NCBI GenBank assembly: GCA_021209875.1
Contig: JAGYVD010000002.1
Span: 2,790,001 to 2,854,000 of the forward strand
DNA length: 64,000 nucleotides
DNA from: Rosellinia necatrix
Lineage: Eukaryota > Ascomycota > Sordariomycetes > Xylariales > Xylariaceae
Direction: 5' to 3'
Program-made: the position numbers and the translations under genes
The notes under the pieces: generated by a model
Told to the model about the DNA's origin: nothing
The model's input: only the letters and a program-made list of their open reading frames with translations
Database searches by the model: none
Shown: positions 51,543-63,854 of the stretch, one piece after another
How positions within the stretch are numbered: position 1 is the first letter of the stretch
How the letters are laid out: each line of letters opens with the position of its first letter

Positions 51543-52236
51543 ACATATTATATAAAATATATTGTTTATTATTACGGCTTAAATTTCTAAAATTATTTTA
51601 AACTATATATTTATATATATTAATTGTTTAATTTAATTTAATATTTATTAAAAGTTTTATTTTTTTACAAATATAAAAATATTATTTAAAAATAATTTTA
51701 TGTTATTATTTATATTAGCAATTATAGCTGCAGCAGCAACTATTCCTATGTTTAAAGCTTTTTTATTTATATAACAAAATAGCTTTTATTTTTATTTTTT
51801 ATATTATATTTATTTTAATATTTTTAACAATTATAACATGTTTATTAAACATGTTAATTGTTAGCACAACTAATAATATTTTTATATTAATAGTTATATT
51901 TCTAACTGCTGCAATAACTTTTAACATAAAAAAGCTAAAATTACTGTTAATAAATAAAGCTTTATATTTAATAACTATATAAGCTTTTTTCGCTTTAAAA
52001 ATCTTTTTTTTATTTATTATTTTTTATATATTTATATTTTTAATTTTTAAGTTTAAATTTTAAGTAAAATTTATTTAAAGTTAAAAATTAAATTATATTG
52101 TTTTATAACTTATAGTTGTTTAATATAAAAAAAAGTTATTTTAAAAACTCAATTAAATTTTAGTTTTTTATTACTTAGCTTTTTTATAAAATTTAGATTT
52201 TATTAGTTTTTTTTATTATTAATTTTTTATAAATAG
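51543..52236. other. Spacer between elements B and F with two tiny hydrophobic frames and a palindrome
   Basis: No repeat match was found here. An ATG at 51700 opens 24 codons (MLLFILAIIAAAATIPM at the start, signal-peptide-like), ending TAA at 51772-51774. A second ATG at 51851 opens 43 codons to 51982, also hydrophobic. Between them lies an imperfect palindrome (51826-51862, aacaattataacatgttta against taaacatgttaattgtt). It may be a remnant of single-copy DNA, possibly a decayed small secreted-protein gene, but this rests only on composition. Confidence 0.25.
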
Positions 52237-52673
52237 TGTTACAATCAGTAGTTAAAATATAGAAGCTTTTATATTAATGCTATATATAAAGATTTTAAAA
52301 TATAAAAAACAGGAAAAAAACAGGTAAAAGCTGGGTAAAAAGCTAGTAATTTATACTAGCTTTTTGCTGCTGTTAAAACAGTATAAAAATATCAGTTTAT
52401 TATATTTATTATAATTTGCTTATATTAAGTTTATTTATTTATTATTTATTAATATAGTTAATAAATATAAATAAGTAAAGTTTTATTGGCGTAACATTTA
52501 ACAGTATAATAAAATAAATATAATAAATAATTGGTTAAGCAGTAATATAATAAATAGTTTTAGCTAAGAAATATATTAATTAATACTGCTAATATTTATA
52601 TATAAACTAAGTTTTATAAAATAAGTCGTTTTATTAAAAAATAAGCAGACCAGGTTATTTTTAAATTATAACA
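52237..52673. repeat. Left LTR of family F (437 bp), heavily mutated
   Basis: Aligned with the right LTR it differs almost only by C-to-T and G-to-A. It retains the agctagtaatttatactagct hairpin near 52338-52360 that is also present in the right LTR near 58006-58028. Confidence 0.85.
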
Positions 52674-55600
52674 CTTTTTTTAAAAACATAAAAGCTTTTA
52701 AAGTTAAATTTAATTATTTTAATATTATTATTTTTATATTTTTATTTATTTTTAATTAGCTGCTTTATAATTGTTTTAATAATTTAGTTTAAATTTATCT
52801 GCTGCTACTGCTTTAATATAATTTTTTAAATATACCGAAAGTTCTACAGCGTTTAAGTTTTTTTATAAAACGTGTCCAGCTTTATTAATACATTTTAAAG
52901 TTTTTAATTAAATATTAAATCTTATTAAAATTAATTTTTTTTAAATTATTTAATATTATAAAGTTTTGTTTTTTCATAGCTTTTAATTATTTTATTTATT
53001 TAATTTTAAATTTTAGTTTTTATTAATTTTTTTAATAATAATAAAAATTAATATTGTTAGAAAAACAGGTTATTATTTATTTTTAAAGTTTATTTATATA
53101 AAACAATTTTTTATTTAATAGTTTTTAATAAATCCTGCATATAATTATATTTTTTTTTAATTATATTTGATAGTTTTAAATTTTATAATTTTAATTTAAT
53201 GGTTAATACTTATATAAAAAATCCTTTTTTTTTAAAAAAACTTTGTTTTTTATTTTAAAATCTACTAGTTTTTTTTTTATTAGCTTGTTTTTTTTGTTCT
53301 GCTTATGTTTTTATAGCAGCTTAAAATATTTTATTTAAAACTTTTTAAGTCTATTTCACCTGCTTTTTAGCTTTTTTTTAAAAATCTATTATCATTTTTT
53401 TTTTAAATAAATTAATTCTTAAAACGTTTTTTAGCTTTATATTTAAAGCTATTTTTAATAATAATATATTTATAGCTTAATATTATATTATATTATATAT
53501 AAAATTAAATATTAATAAAAACTATTTTAATTATTTTAATTTTTATTTATATAAAATTATAATTATTAGTTTAGTTTTTAGTTTATAAATTCTACTGCTT
53601 TTTATACCTATAAATAATAAATACTACTTTATTTATCTTTAATATTAGTTAGTTTATTAAGTTTAGCTATAAATTTAAAAATAAATACCCCAGCGTTATT
53701 TAATATTTATATTTTAAATATTTTAAAAAACAGTAAACTGTTTTAAAATATTAAATGGCTAATATTTTATAATATTTATTTTTTAAATAAAATAATTAAC
53801 AACTTAGTAAATTTATAAATAAATGTTTATATATAGTTATGTTTTTTTTTTTTAGCATATTTTTCTATTAATTACTACTATATTTTAAACTTTTAAAAAT
53901 TAATATTAAATATAATCGTTTATTTAGTTTATTTTTAATAATTTTATTTTTTAGCATTTATTATAATTTTTAATCTATTTTGTAATATTTTATTTTAAAT
54001 AAAACTAATAAAAATTTCATTCTAACAGTTTAATCGTTTTATTTTATTTAAAATAAACAGCTTTAATTTTGATATATACTTTTTAATTAATATAGTTTAT
54101 AAATAAGTTTATTTATTTAATATGAACTTTACTATTTATAAATAGCTTTAAAAGCTTTTTAAATTTTGTTTTTTAATTTTTTTTTCTTAGATCTATTAAA
54201 TCAGATCTATAAAAAAGTTTTGATATTTTAAATATTATTTTCTTTAAATAAATTCTTTTAAAATAAGCTTTTTAAAATAGATTTTTTAAATATATTTTTA
54301 TTAAATACGATTTTTTATTGTAATAAACCTTTTTATTGAATATTTTAAGTTATACTACTATTATTATTAATTATATTTAGTTTAAATTAATTATTATTAT
54401 ATTTTATTTTTATTTTTAAGTTTTTATAATAAATAAGTGCGCTGTTTTTTATAATAAAACGTTAGCTATTATCTTATTATCTTTTAGTTTATATTAAAAA
54501 TAATATTAAAATTTAATAAAAAACGGCTTATTATATTTATTTAATAAATAATATTTTTATTTAAAAATATAAAAAGCTTATTTATTTATTCTTATAAAAA
54601 CTAATATTTTATAGTTTTTAATAATAATATTTTAATATTTAAACAATTATTAAAAGTTTTTAATTTTATATAAAATAAACTTGTTTTAATATAATTATTA
54701 TTTTTAAAAATATTTTATGAATTTTATTTTTATTCTATTGTTTTTAAAAATTATATTTTTGTAGCATTTTTTAAACGTTTATTTTATTTAAATAAATGCT
54801 TTATATTAATAAAAAGCTAGCATTAATATTATATAAGCTAGTTTTTTATTTTTTAAAACTTTTTTAAGGGTTTTTTTTAAATCATATGTTTTTTTTAATA
54901 ATTAGTTTAATAATATAGCTATTTTATTAATATAATATATAAACATTTATATAAAGTTATAAAAGCTAAAAATAACTATATAATTTTTAAAAGTTTAAGT
55001 TTTTAAATTGCAAGTTAATGATTGCTTTAATTTTAATAAAATTAATATTAGTTCTAACTTTAGCTTGTATATTTATTTTAAATAATTAACTTTTTATATT
55101 AAATTTAAACTTATTAATATTTTTTCAAAAGCTGGCTTTATATAACTAAAATATTATTTTTTATATTATTTTGAATGTTTTTTTGGTTTTTAATTATATA
55201 AAAACGTTATTAATATATATATTAGCAAAATGATTTAAAACTTTCTAAAATAATATATTAATAAAAGCTTATTATTAAACAAGTTTTATTTTTAAATTAA
55301 ACAGCAGAACTTTTATTAAAAGTTTTTATGTAGTTTAAAAACTATAAAATATTTTAATTTTAAATTTATTTATAAACAATAAAAAGCTTTTATAATATTT
55401 AGCTTTTTATATTAAATAACGTTTTTAATATTAAAAACTATATTTTATAAATTTAAAGCTAATATAATTTCATTATTTAAATATTAATTTTATAATAATA
55501 ATTTATTTAAAAATATTATTTTTTAAATAAAGTTATAATATAAATAAAATTAATATAACGTTTAATTATATATTAAATTTTATAAAATTTTGTTATAAAA

Positions 55601-57905
55601 ATTAATTAAGAATTTTTTTTAAAAATAAATGCTATATTAATATTTTATATTTTAAAAGTCTAGCTATTAACAAGTTATTTATTAGTTCTAATATAACGTT
55701 ATAGCTTAACTGGCTTAAAAAATTCCTTTTTTTAAAAAAAAAGCTTTTAAATAAACTAGTTTTAAAAATATTAGTTTATAAACTTTTTAATATATTTAAA
55801 GTTTTTATTTTTAAAAAAATATAAGTTTTTATTTTTATTATTTATAAAAGCTTATTTTAAACAGATTTATTTAAATGTATTATTTTAACAAAAGCTATTT
55901 TAAGCAAGTTTTTTATAATATAAACAAAGAAGTTTTTTATTAATATAAATATATTAAATAATTTATATTTTTTTAATGTTTTTATTTTAAATTATTTTAA
56001 ATTTACTATAAAATAATTTTAACAACAGCTTTATTTTTTAATTTTTAGCTATTAAATTGTTTTAAATTTTTACTTTTTAATATATTTGTTTAATTTTTAA
56101 TCTTTTTTTAACGTTGTTTTAAAAATAAAAAAAAAATAAAAAATTTTCTAAAATTAAATAATAGCTAGTAAATATTTAGCTATAATTTTAAAATTTTAAA
56201 CTAAATAATTAAATTATTTATATAGTTTAAACAAAATTTTATTTTTTATTTATTATAAATTAATTATTACTTTGTTTAAAAATTTAGTTCTTTAAAAGTT
56301 TTATTTTTAAATTATTAGTTATTGATTTTAAAATAGTTTTTAATTTATAATCAGCTTATTTAGCGATTTATCTGCAATAGTTGAAAAAACTAAAAGTTTT
56401 TTTTTTTTTAAATTTAGCTTTTAATTATTTTTAAACTAAAATAACAAATTTTATGCTTATTATTAAAAATAATTATGTTTTAATATCATATAATATTACA
56501 GTTTTTATGTTTATTTTATTTATTTAAATTTAAATTTTTATAAAAATAATATTAAATTTTTAAAGCTATAAACTTTAATTAAAATAAACAGTTAAACTAT
56601 TTTAAAAGCTTTAAAAGCTTTATTTATTTTTAAATTAAAACTATTAATAATAACAGCATTAAAAATAATTTATATTAAAATAGTTTTTTTAAAATATGTT
56701 TTTTAATATAATTTATTTTATTTAATATTTTTAAAAGCAATTTTAGCTAATATAATTATAAATATTATATTTAAACCAAGTATTTTTTTCATATATATTT
56801 TAATTTTTTTAAAAAAATTATTTTTTGTTTAAATAAGTTATAATAATTTTTTATTTTATTAAAAATTATTATAATTTTTAAAGCTAAATTAAATTATTTT
56901 TTAAACAAGCTAATGTTTTTAATAAAATTTTAAACTAAAAAGCCGCTGTAGCTACTACTTTATAAAATTTTTATATAAAATATAAAGATTTTTAATTTAA
57001 AATAATGACTAATAATTAAAGTTTAAAAAATATATTTTTATAAAATTATTTTATAAATATCTGCTAAAATTTTTATTTTTAAATTAAAAACTAAAATTTA
57101 ATGAAAAAATCGTCAAAATTTTGCTGTTATAAAATAATAACTTTTAAGTTTTTTTAATATAAAACTTTTAATTTAAATTATAATAATAAATAACTAAAAC
57201 TTAAATTATTTTTGCTATATTTAAAAACAAACAGGTAATTAAGCTATATTATATTTTTAGAATTTCTTTAACGTTTTTTTATAATATTAATTAAATATTT
57301 TATATAGTTTTTTTAATATAAAAACCGTATTATTTTTTTAAATTTATCGGCTATAATTTAAAACTAAATATTAAATTTATTTTGTTTACTAGTAAAAGTT
57401 TTTAAAATCAAAGCTTAATTTTTTATTTTATTATTAAAGTCTAGATTAATTCTATTTAAAAAAAAAGCAAATTTAAGCTAAACAGCTTGCTTAATAAGTT
57501 AGGACTATATGCTTTTAAAAGCACTAGTTATAATTAATTTTTAATTAAATAAATATTTTGATCAAATTATTTATTTAAATAGTTAACCTCATTTTTATAA
57601 CTTAAATAATAATTAAAATTATTTCTTAATTTTTATTTTAAACAACTATATTTTATTATTGTTTAAAAATATTAATTTTATAGTTTAAATTTATTAAAAA
57701 CTAGTTTTTATTTTTTAACTAAAAAATAACAAATAATTTCATAAAACATAAAAATCGTTATATGTAATATTTTTTATTTATAATTTAATACTTTCAGTTT
57801 TTATATTTAAAATTAATTAATTTATTTATTATTAATTATAAAAAAAAAAAAAAAAGTTCTTATAATTTATTAATTCATTAAAAATAAAAAGAAATCTTAA
57901 AATAA

Positions 57906-58339
57906 TATTATAATTCATAATTAAATCATAAAGCTTTTATATTTATATTATAAACAAAGATTTTAAAATATAAAAAAAAAAAAAAACAAATAAAAGCTAA
58001 ATAAAAAGCTAGTAATTTATATTAGCTTTTTGCTGCCGCTAAAACGGTATAAAATTATAAGTTTATTATATTTACTATAGTTTATTTATGTTAAGTATAT
58101 TTGCTTATTGTTTATTAATATTATTAATAAATATAAATAAATAAAGTCCTACTAGCGTAATATTTAGCGGTGCAATAAAATAAGTGTAATAAATAACCGG
58201 TTAAGCAGCAGTATAATAAATAGCTTTAGCAGGTGTATATATTAACCGGTGCTGCCAGCACTTATATACAGGGTAAGTCTTGCATGGTAGGTCGTCTTAT
58301 CGAGGGGTAAGCGGACCAGGCTATCTCTGGGTCGTGACA
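57906..58339. repeat. Right LTR of family F (434 bp), GC-rich right half
   Basis: The first 230 bases are mutated like the left LTR, but 58140-58339 keep GC (ggtgctgccagcac, ggtaggtcgtcttatcgagggg) and show the near-original sequence of this end. Confidence 0.85.
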
Positions 58340-58344
58340 AATAA

Positions 58345-59057
58345 ATAAAAACTTAGCTTATTTTTTAAGCTTAATTAGCTTTAGTGAAAGGTTTTAAAAA
58401 AATTTATGATGTTTTTTTAATATATGTTTTAAAATGTTTAAAAAAGCTTTGTTTATATATATTATATTTATGCTTTAATTAACGCATATTTTTTTTTATT
58501 GCTTATTTGAAAATTTTATTTTTTATTTCAGGACTAAACATAAGACATAAATTCTTTGTTTTTTTTTATGTTATATAAAAAAGCTTTTTTAATATGTTTT
58601 ATTTTTTTAGTATTTTATAAATAGTTGATAGTTTCTATTTATTTAATTATTATTTTTTGCTTAAAATATGCTGGTATGTTTTTTATTATATTTTTTTTAG
58701 TTTGTTTATAATATTATAAATATTTAAAACAAATAAATTATAAAATAGTATTAAAATAAGATATATCTATATATATATATTTTAAATTAAATAAAAACAG
58801 TATATTTAATTTTTAAAACAGATGTCAAGTTTATATTTATACAAGTATTAAATTTTTTATTGCTAGTAATGAATTTTTTGTAGCATTAATAATATCTTAA
58901 GTTTATTATTAATTAATATAATGTTTTCAATACATATATACATATATATATATTTTTAATAAATTATAGTTTAATTAATTTTTATTAGGTTTTTTACAGA
59001 AAATAAACGTAATTGTTTTAATTATCGGCATAATTTCTATTATTATAATTATCTTTA
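58345..59057. other. Unassigned AT-rich DNA
   Basis: 0.7 kb, AT-rich, no repeat match, no useful frame. It retains somewhat more varied sequence (more CpA and TpG, for example 58520-58570) than the element interiors, so it may not be duplicated DNA. Confidence 0.4.
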
Positions 59058-59260
59058 TAATATGTGCATGTAGAAGGAGCGCTTATATAAGCCCCTTGCT
59101 TGGGGTACTATAGCCCGTACCTACTGCTACAACTTAATTAAGCCTAGCCTTATATATATAAGCTTTAGCCTATACTTAGTTAAAACTTTAGTTTAGCTTA
59201 ACTATGCTAGGTTTTTATTTTTTATAATATATACTTCATACTTTTATAATATATTTTTTA
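59058..59260 (-). repeat. S-family solo LTR, decayed copy (203 bp)
   Basis: Aligns base for base with the 41650-41852 copy in the same orientation, with C-to-T and G-to-A differences concentrated in the right two thirds. It keeps gagcgcttatataagcccc-like sequence near 59077-59096. Flanks cttta and aatta do not form a target duplication. It is the only S copy clearly hit by RIP. Confidence 0.75.
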
Positions 59261-59612
59261 AATTAATTCTTTTATAACGTTTTTTTATAAAAACTAAATT
59301 AAACCAAACTATTAAACTTTATTTTTTTTAAAAATAAAGCTTTTTTTTATTATTTTTATAATTATAATAACACAAGCCTGTTATTAAAAGTATATTTTGT
59401 TTAAACAAGCAAAACAGAAACTTTTTTTTATATTTAATATATTTATTAAAGCTAAATATTATTTTTACTAGCGATCTGTTTTAAAAATTAAAAAGTTGCT
59501 TAAAAAGTACAGCTAATTAAAAACATCAGCAAAAATTTTATAAACACGTAAAAAAAAAAATAATAAGCTTAATATATATTTTTATATTTTAGCTAGTAAT
59601 AAAATAAACGTT
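59261..59612. other. Unassigned AT-rich DNA
   Basis: 350 bp between the decayed S LTR and the TRIM; nothing recognisable. Confidence 0.5.
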
Positions 59613-59617
59613 ATAAA

Positions 59618-60168
59618 TGCTACAGAAAAGGATGGGGACCAACTGGTTAGTTGGCTGTACAGGTATTACAGGCTAAGTAGGGCCACTTATTTGTCTGTCT
59701 ACTTCTTACCCCTAGCATACTGTAGCATATACCGGGCTTAAAAAATACCTTTTAATAACCTTATTAGTTGGCGGGTTATTTTATGTAGCTTTACTGCCGC
59801 GGACTAATTTTTTGCAGGCTTTATTGCTACAACTAGATTTTTAGCCCTCTGCTATAAAAGTAGGTCTTACCGCTAAACCGTCTAGACTTACTGCTGGCCT
59901 GTCCAGGTTTATTAAAGTTTTATTGCTAGCTTATAGGACATTTTTTCCGCTTTATATGCCTGGGATTTAAACCTACTACTTAAAAATTATTTAATTATAG
60001 CTTATATAAGCGGTAGCCAGGCCTATATATTTAATTACTTGCATTCCACTGTATTATTTGCTACACAAAAAAATAAGTACCAACTAATGAGTTGGCTATG
60101 CAAGTATTACAGGCTAAGTAGGGCCACTTATTTGTCTGTCTACTTCCTACCGCTGGCATACTATAGCA
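59618..60168. mobile_element. TRIM-like miniature LTR retrotransposon, 551 bp
   Basis: Two direct 110-bp terminal repeats (59618-59727 and 60059-60168), each with inverted ends TGCTACA...TGTAGCA, enclose 331 bp without a coding frame. The whole unit is flanked by a perfect 5-bp duplication ataaa (59613-59617 and 60169-60173). These are the defining traits of terminal-repeat retrotransposons in miniature, non-autonomous elements mobilised by a larger relative. The LTRs differ by RIP-type transitions and a few other changes. No standard TGG primer-binding site follows the left LTR on plus. A tRNA-like segment lies inside on minus. Confidence 0.85.
59958..60022 (-). other. tRNA-like segment inside the TRIM
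   Basis: On minus, GCCTGG (60022-60017) and CCAGGC (59963-59958) form a 6-bp stem. Just inside the 3' arm is GGTTTAAATCCCA (59973-59961), two changes from the Pol III box B GGTTCGAATCCC. The span is 65 nt. A convincing box A and clean D and anticodon arms are lacking, so it is a degenerate tRNA-derived piece at best. Confidence 0.3.
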
Positions 60169-60173
60169 ATAAA

Positions 60174-62138
60174 TATTTAAACTAGCTGTTTAATATAAAT
60201 TATTTATTTTATTTATTTTTTTATGCTTTAGTTTATTTTATTAATTTATTCAGCTTGCTAATTATTATAAAAAAAAACATTTATATGCTTAAAATAATAC
60301 TTTAAAATAAAAATAACTAAACTATAAGTTAACTAAAAAAAACAATTAAATATTTAAAGCTTAAAATAAAGATGCTAACAGAACATCAAACTAAAAAACA
60401 GCAACTGTTTAAAATAATAAATTAAAAAAAAAAACTTTAAAAAAAGCTTTTTTTTAAAAAAAAAATATTAACATTTTTTAAAAATTAAGCTTAAATTAAT
60501 ATATTATTACTTATTTTTTATTTAAAATAATAAATAAATAAAAGCTTTAAAAAATATAAGCTATTATATTAAATATGTTTAAAATAATAAAATAAAGCTT
60601 AAATTTAAAAAAGCAGAACTATGCTATAATTTGTTATAAAAAAAAAACACCACAAAAAAAAAATTACTCCGATAAAAAAAAGCTTGTATTAATAAATAAC
60701 TAAATAGTAAGCAAAATATTATAAAGCAGCATATTATTAAGTTAATTGTTATTTATATAGCCTGGAAATTTTAAAAGTTTTTAAAAGAAATATAAAAACA
60801 AAAGCATTTAATAACTTAAAACTTATTTAATTATTTATTAAACTTTAATTATAGCATAAATAAAGCAAATAAATAAAAAAAATATAAACAAAAAAGGTTT
60901 TAATTTATAAAATATTTAATTTATAAACATTTATAATAAGAATATTAAGCTAAAAAAAAAGAATCAGCATATTTGACCTGTTATATAATAACTCTGATAA
61001 TTTTAATATAATAACAAAAAAAAAAACCATCATTTTTATTAATATATACTTTTTTATAAACTGTCTGTTTTTGTTTTTAAAAAATTAAAAAACATAATAT
61101 AAAATAAAACAATAAATCCTGTTTTTATTTTAAATATTTTTTTTAAAACTAGTACGTTTATAATAAAATAATAAGCTAAGCTTTATAATATATATAAAAC
61201 TATGTTATAAAAACATAAACTAAATAATTAAAGCTATATAGCAACGTTTTATAATAAACGCTAGCATAGCTATTTATAGATTTAAAGCTAATTATTTAAT
61301 ATTTTATAATATATATAAAATTTATACATTTTATTTTAATATATATTAAAATAATTAAAATATATATATGCTCTAAGTATTTTAAACGTGAATAATAGCA
61401 ATTAAAATAAAGTTATAGCTTAAATTTATAACAAAATAAAATTAAAAATAAAACAGTTTTTAAAACTATTTTTTTAAAATCAGCAAATAAAAAAATATAA
61501 ACTTAAAATTAAAAAGTTGAAAAACTTGTAAAACTTAGCTAAAAAATAATCAGCAAACAAAAAATACAGCGTATTTTATATAATTAATAACTTTTAATAT
61601 TTAAAATATATATACTAATCTAGATCTTTTTTAAAACAACTATGATTTTAAAAACTAATTAAAAAAACAGTATTAAAAAAATAATAGCAAAAACTATTAA
61701 TATTATAACAGCAGTAAATATAACTATAACAATTAATACAACTAAAACCGATAAAATAACCAATTATTTAACTTTTTGTAAAAACGCAGAAATTATAAAA
61801 GCTATAACTTTTATAAAAGCAATTAACAATTAAAAAACAACAATAAACACAATAAAAATAATCGTAATATTAAAAATTGTATTAATTATTAAAACAATTA
61901 AGTTTATTTTTTTAAAGCTGATAAAAGTTAGTTAAACTATTATTTATTAAAAAATAAAAAATAAAATAATATTTTAAAAACGTTGCACTAGCTAGAAACA
62001 GACTTAATATATTATTAATATTATAAAAAATTTGTTATTCGCCATAAAAAAATCTAGCATTTATATAAATATAAACTTAATGTCTGTTTTAAAAAATTAA
62101 ATATACCGTTTTTATTTAATTTAAAAAAACATATTTAT
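60174..62138. other. Unassigned AT-rich relic DNA, A-rich on plus
   Basis: 2 kb, no repeat match or frame. The A excess on plus suggests plus-strand coding if it derives from an element; it lies next to a reversed family B LTR. Confidence 0.45.
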
Positions 62139-62431
62139 TGTTGAATGGGCTGTGCACGCATAAAAACAAAATACAACTTCTTGTTATATAATCTTTTATA
62201 TAGCTTAATGATTTTATTTAAGTAACTATTATGCATAGCATTATTTCAAGTTTTATACAAGAATTCTATTAGCGCACGACCTACTAAAATAACAGCGACA
62301 ATGCAGCCTGTTTTATATATAAAGCATACATGCTGAATATATATACATGACATGTATGCCATATGCTTGTATGAAGCATATGCACATATAACAGCTGTGA
62401 GTAACTATAACCAATGGCTATAGTTCTAACA
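62139..62431 (-). repeat. Family B LTR, third copy (293 bp), reversed, well preserved
   Basis: TGTTGAATGGGCTGTGCACGC at left and tatagttctaaca at right, so TGTT...AACA inverted ends. It aligns in reverse with 35241-35552 and 51230-51542 and is the least mutated of the three. Flanks tttat and tatat are not a clean duplication. It may be a solo LTR or the end of an element extending into unassigned neighbouring DNA. It contains several catatg/gcatatgc palindromes (near 62378-62395). Confidence 0.8.
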
Positions 62432-63597
62432 TATATAAATATTATACTGTATTAATATTATTTTATAATTTATTTTTTAAATGTTTGTAATATTATAAGC
62501 AAGCTAAAAAAAATACAGTAAAAAATACAACAGTATATTTTAGGCAAAAAATAAGAACTAAACAAACAAAAACTATTAATTATTTATAAAGTGCTGAAAA
62601 AATAAAACGTATTAAAAAATCTTTTTTATATAATAAAAAAAAAAGAGAAAATTTATATGTTATATCTAGTGGCGATTTAAAATATAAAACTTTAAAATAA
62701 ACAACAAAATAAAAACATATGCTAACTTAAGCATAAATATAATATATATTAGCAGAGCTTTTTGAAACATTTTAAAATATATAATAAAAAAATAATGCAG
62801 ATTTTTTTTAAAATATTAAACTAAAGCTGATTAAATTTAAAAAATAAGCTAAATTTTTATTTATTTATAACAAAACTAACAATAAAAAAAACTAATAAAA
62901 TAAAAATTTTATAAAAAAATAAAGTAATAAAAAATTAAAACTGAACTTATTTTTAAAAATAATTGTGTTTTTTATGTTAAACAACTATAAACTATAAAAT
63001 TAATATAATTTAATTTTTAATTTTAAATAAATTCTAACTAAAATTTAATGTTTAAACTTAAAAATATAAATATATAAAAAAAATAACAAACAAAAAAAAA
63101 AGATTTTAAAACAAAAAAAAAGGCTTATATAGCTGTTAAATATAAAGCTTTGTTTATTAACTATAATTTTAGCTTTGTTATGTTAGAAAATACTACAGCG
63201 GCTATAAATATACTTATTAATATAAAAACATTATATGTTGTGCTAATAATTAATATGGTTAAAAAACGCGTTATAATTATTAAAAATGTTAAAATAAATA
63301 TAATATAAAAGAAAAATTAAAGCTATTTTATTACACCTATAAAAAAGCTTTAAAAATATTAATAGTTAGTGTTATATTTATAATTGTTAATATAAATAAT
63401 AATATAAAGCTATTTTTAATAATATTTTTATATTTATAAAAAAAAGCTTTTTATAAGTATTAAATTAAATTAAAATATTAATATATATAAATATATAGTT
63501 TAAAGTAAGTTTAGTAATTATAGCAGTAGTAATAAATAATATACTTTTATATAACATGTTAATATTAAATAAGATTGCTGATTTTATAAAAGCTTAT
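62432..63597. other. Unassigned AT-rich relic DNA
   Basis: 1.2 kb, A-rich in the first two thirds, no repeat match or convincing frame. Confidence 0.45.
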
Positions 63598-63854
63598 TGT
63601 TATAGGCAGTGCCTAGAAGGAAGTATCGGCGCACGGGCTGATACAGGCAAACTATTATATACCCCTATCCCAAACAATTGCTGAATAGCTTGTGAACTAA
63701 CCACTAAACCTGGACTAGTATAACTAGAACTGACCAGCTTTATAAAACTACGTCTTACAAGCTATATATATATTGTTTATAACTTCTGCTACTTAGCTAA
63801 AAAATAAACTTTATTTGCTACTCTAATAAGTGTACCTTCAGGAATAGCCTATTA
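63598..63854 (+). repeat. Family C LTR, isolated copy (257 bp), well preserved left half
   Basis: TGTTATAGGCAGTGCCTAGAAGG at left and gaatagcctatta at right. The first 130 bp are the best available version of this LTR. The ataggcagtgcctag palindrome and an aagtatcggcgcacgggctgatac stem lie near 63602-63645. Flanks cttat and tatta do not match, so it is either a solo LTR with eroded duplication or one end of an element continuing past the window. Confidence 0.78.

Larger units (their letters stand above)
52237..58339 (-). mobile_element. Family F LTR element, 6.1 kb
   Basis: Direct terminal repeats 52237-52673 (437 bp) and 57906-58339 (434 bp), ends TGTTACAATCA...CGTGACA, target duplication aatag / aataa (52232-52236 and 58340-58344; one G-to-A difference). 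The interior is T-rich on plus, suggesting minus-strand coding, though a purine-rich aaaaataaaaagaaat run just left of the right LTR would suit plus. Orientation is therefore uncertain. A GC-retaining stretch near 52800-52870 reads on minus as SWTRFIKKLKRCRTFGIF, not recognised. No RT or integrase was identified. Confidence 0.72.
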
